Part shown: positions 8,682 through 10,262 of the stretch, in pieces
How positions within the stretch are numbered: position 1 is the first letter of the stretch
Layout of the letters: each line of letters begins with the position of its first letter
Source of the DNA: Hyphochytrium catenoides
Taxonomy: Eukaryota > Sar > Hyphochytriomycetes > Hyphochytriales > Hyphochytriaceae
Length of the DNA stretch: 10,262 nucleotides
Assembly (NCBI GenBank): GCA_900088475.1
Contig: FLMG01004051.1
Location: forward strand, 1 to 10,262
Direction of reading: 5' to 3'
Position numbers and translations under genes: made by a program
Notes under the pieces: model-generated
What the model was told of the DNA's origin: nothing
The model's database searches: none
What the model saw: the letters and a program-made list of their open reading frames with translations, nothing else

Positions 8682-8903
8682 TGCCACTAGTTATCAGGTT
8701 GTCTAGATTTTTTGTTAGTAACAGTGGCTTGTACTATCTACATGGCCCGGTTACTGTTTCTTCACTTCCCATGATGACTTACTTTGTGATAATAGCCTAC
8801 TTACTATAACTCTGAAACACTTTCCTCTCTGTCTTCTCCCTCTTGTGAGGAGAGTCTGGCACTGAGAGCTTTTCAGAGCCTTTGTCAGCTTCTGCCCTCA
8901 ACA
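8682..8903 (-). mobile_element. 3' LTR of a minus-strand copia element, 222 bp
   Basis: On the minus strand it begins TGTTGAGGGC, directly after a purine-rich tract, and ends AGTGGCA. It is the full-length homologue of the solo LTR at 7306-7526 (222 against 221 bp), and the two copies fix both ends independently. LTRs carry the promoter and the RNA 5' and 3' end signals of the element. Because it follows the RNase H end of the polyprotein, this is the 3' LTR, and the matching 5' LTR would lie at higher coordinates. I did not find one, so the element is truncated or rearranged. The inverted repeat seen in the other copy is only partly kept here. Confidence 0.85.
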
Positions 8904-9387
8904 CCTCCCCGCAGGTCCAGACTCCTCGAGTCTCCGTCGGCCTCCCCCTTGTCGTCGCCCGAAGGTAGACTTTGTCTTACGCAAGTGGGTGGGACACTCC
9001 CCAGTGGTGGTAGAAGCTCTCGGAGGTGCTAGTAACGCCTTCGTGAGTATGTCAGAAGTCATCCTCTTGGTTGGACAGTGTTGCAATTCCAAGACTTCGC
9101 GATTCACCTGACCCCTAACCATACAGTGCTTGACATCACTATATTTCGATTTTGGTCTCAGCATCTCGCAGACTGTTATTGTACTCTTGTTGTTTAATAT
9201 CCTGTGCAAGGGTGGGTTTAGTCAGTGGACACTGAAGCTCCTGTAAGAAATAAGGGATGTGCTCGTTGGAATCTGAGGGCACAGCTATGTGGACTACAAG
9301 CTGGCAAGTTAAAATACCCGAATTACAGCTCCAAACTCCCAGTAGAAGCCGAGATATAAAGCAAACGAATTTTACCTGTTTATACAT
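8898..9387 (-). pseudogene. copia polyprotein remnant, RNase H C-terminal end
   Basis: Two overlapping minus-strand frames together trace the end of a Ty1/copia RNase H. The upstream frame (9387 to about 9150) has WSCNSG at about 9333, in the place of the usual W-S-S-K-x-Q, then YFLQELQ near 9252-9232 and AQDIKQQ near 9207-9187, corresponding to the Y-x-D-N-Q region. After a frameshift near 9150, SKYSDVKH (9149-9126) matches the R-T-K-H-I-D-V-x-Y-H-F block. ELQHCPTKRMTSDILTKAL (9089-9033) matches the highly conserved Y-C-P-T-x-x-x-x-A-D-I-L-T-K-A-L signature. The usual T-x-A-E-A-E-Y stretch with its catalytic Glu is unrecognisable (LTCQLVVHIAV). The frame ends at TGA 8898-8900, which lies inside the LTR start. 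RNase H would remove the RNA template in reverse transcription; this copy is dead. Confidence 0.8.
8904..8913 (-). other. polypurine tract of the minus-strand copia element
   Basis: The minus strand reads TGCGGGGAGG immediately before the LTR start TGTTGAG. Position and composition are those of the polypurine tract that primes plus-strand synthesis. In one frame it encodes the end of the RNase H reading frame, so coding sequence runs directly into the LTR, as is common in Ty1/copia elements. Confidence 0.65.
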
Positions 9388-9479
9388 ACCTATGGCTTAT
9401 GGTCAGTACCCCTGAATACCTTCGGACTGACTGTTCTGGACAAGAATATCTCTATGACTGAATATCTTAGGGTTTACTA
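9388..9479 (-). other. short stretch between RNase H remnant and inverted-repeat element
   Basis: Upstream RNase H or reverse-transcriptase sequence would be expected here on the minus strand, but I cannot recognise it in any frame. It is either heavily decayed pol sequence or unrelated DNA brought in when the element was truncated. Confidence 0.3.
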
Positions 9480-9735
9480 CGAATAGTAGGCATAGTCGGT
9501 ATGCTCTAGATTGTGGGACCCCAGCTGGGCTTGTAGAGCAGCACTCTCATCTAATGACACTGTCCGATCATACCATATAATCCAACAGTCTGTCGGTGCT
9601 ACAATGTTCGTTGTCAGTAGTACAGAAGTTATTTGTATGGGATGATGGGACAATGTCATTAGATGTGAGTGCTCTACTTATAAGCCCAACCGGGGTCCCA
9701 TAAACTAGAGCTATTCTGACTATGCCAACTATTCC
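9480..9735. mobile_element. MITE-like inverted-repeat element, about 256 bp
   Basis: Two long imperfect inverted arms face each other: left about 9481-9580, right about 9629-9734. Both begin GAATAGT-x-GGCATAGTC when read inward and share GGGACCCC, GGGCTT, ATCTAATGACA and TGTCC further in. The arms pair at roughly 80% by eye with a few indels, around a loop of about 45-50 bp. The outer ends are flanked by TA on both sides (9478-9479 and 9736-9737), or by CTA/CTA if the end base is assigned differently, consistent with a target duplication of a Tc1/mariner- or Harbinger-type DNA transposon. No transposase is present, so this would be non-autonomous. A transcript would fold into a long hairpin. 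Confidence 0.8.
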
Positions 9736-9821
9736 TAATTGGCGAGCCCGAAGGGCGAAGCTTTTTTGTTTAGGTTTTTGCTTCAGGCGGTGCAGAATTT
9801 TTTTCCGATTTGTTCGTCCGC
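9736..9821. other. short unique spacer
   Basis: Contains a GAGCCCGAAGGGC motif and T-runs. No gene or repeat family is recognisable. Confidence 0.3.
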
Positions 9822-9851
9822 GTCTGTCTGTCTGTCTGTCTGTCTGTCTGT
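9822..9851. repeat. (GTCT)7 tetranucleotide microsatellite
   Basis: Seven perfect GTCT units followed by a partial unit. On the minus strand the same tract reads AGAC, and in the open frame there it gives a Gln-Thr-Asp-Arg repeat that has no meaning as protein. It is a simple repeat of the kind that varies in length between individuals. Confidence 0.9.
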
Positions 9852-10262
9852 TCACAGGTAGTAAATCGTACCCCCGGACCAGCACAGATTTGAGGATGAC
9901 GTTAATTCATGATTTGTTTCCAATCACCATTTAGATAAGCTTTCTCGGTTCGAATAACTGTAAGTGCTTACGTTAATAGGAACATGAAAGGGGGGTGAAA
10001 AGAAGCCAAAGGGACTTTGAAAACAAATGCAAATGTCGTTAATTCTGTCATTGGTCAGTTTTTGTAATCACCAAATAATCAATTCATCGAAAGTATATTG
10101 TTCGTCCTTTGGGTTCATTAGTTCATTCCCAAAACAAGCCAAAGGGTGTATTTGTTTCACGAAAGGGGGCAGGTTTCGGTACTGTATAGTCTAATTGTAC
10201 TCTCAGTTCTTTTTGGCGCTGTACTCTGTAGTCGTTTTTCCGCTTTTCCCTATTCCCCATAC
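9852..10262. other. non-coding flank
   Basis: No gene or known element is recognised. The words CCAAAGG/CCTTTGG occur three times between about 10006 and 10146. Two G-runs (GAAAGGGGGGTG near 9987 and GAAAGGGGGC near 10161) resemble polypurine tracts but are not attached to recognisable retroelement sequence. Confidence 0.4.

Noticed and set aside
9568-9885. A 105-codon minus-strand frame.
   Set aside because: Composed of one arm of the inverted-repeat element plus the GTCT microsatellite, so it is a repeat artefact.
9980-10170. G-runs followed by TG or preceding CAGG, resembling polypurine tracts, with repeated CCAAAGG words.
   Set aside because: No coding remnant or LTR pair is attached, and the repeated words are only 7-10 bp.

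Overview
The window looks like non-genic, repeat-rich eukaryotic DNA. It carries Ty1/copia-type LTR retrotransposon fragments on both strands, a long-armed inverted-repeat element (MITE-like), a tRNA-like short-repeat segment and two simple repeats. There is no bacterial-style gene packing, no operon, and no intact open reading frame that I recognise as a host gene. The lineage cannot be fixed from this sequence: a fungus, plant, oomycete or alga would all fit, and I do not name one.

Layout. Positions 1-6420 hold no gene I can support. They contain a (GCT)9 microsatellite at 319-345, a short G-rich tandem repeat, purine-rich and pyrimidine-rich stretches, and a double palindrome at 6330-6352. 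Positions 6421-7026 are again non-coding, with only weak primer-binding-site look-alikes. From 7027 a degraded copia-type gag runs on the + strand. It is cut at 7306-7526 by a 221-bp solo LTR lying on the opposite strand, and gag-like sequence resumes at 7527 and decays through frameshifts to 8230. A G-run at 8261-8274 followed by TG looks like a polypurine tract and LTR start for that + strand element, so protease, integrase, reverse transcriptase and RNase H appear to be missing. A tRNA-like segment lies at about 8385-8457 (minus strand).

At 8682-8903 is a second, 222-bp copy of the same LTR family, also on the minus strand. Here it still follows its polypurine tract and the frameshifted RNase H end of a copia polyprotein (8898-9387, minus). 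The 5' part of that element is missing. A 256-bp inverted-repeat element (9480-9735) lies just beyond the surviving coding piece, then a (GTCT)7 microsatellite, then about 400 bp with nothing recognisable.

How the parts relate: this is a nest of dead transposons, not a working gene system. The inferred order is an older + strand gag-bearing element, invaded by minus-strand members of a copia family with ~222-bp LTRs. One of these is now a solo LTR and the other a 3' fragment. I found no convincing undescribed functional system. The points most worth following are the precisely bounded LTR pair, the gag-to-PPT layout, and the hairpin-forming inverted-repeat element.
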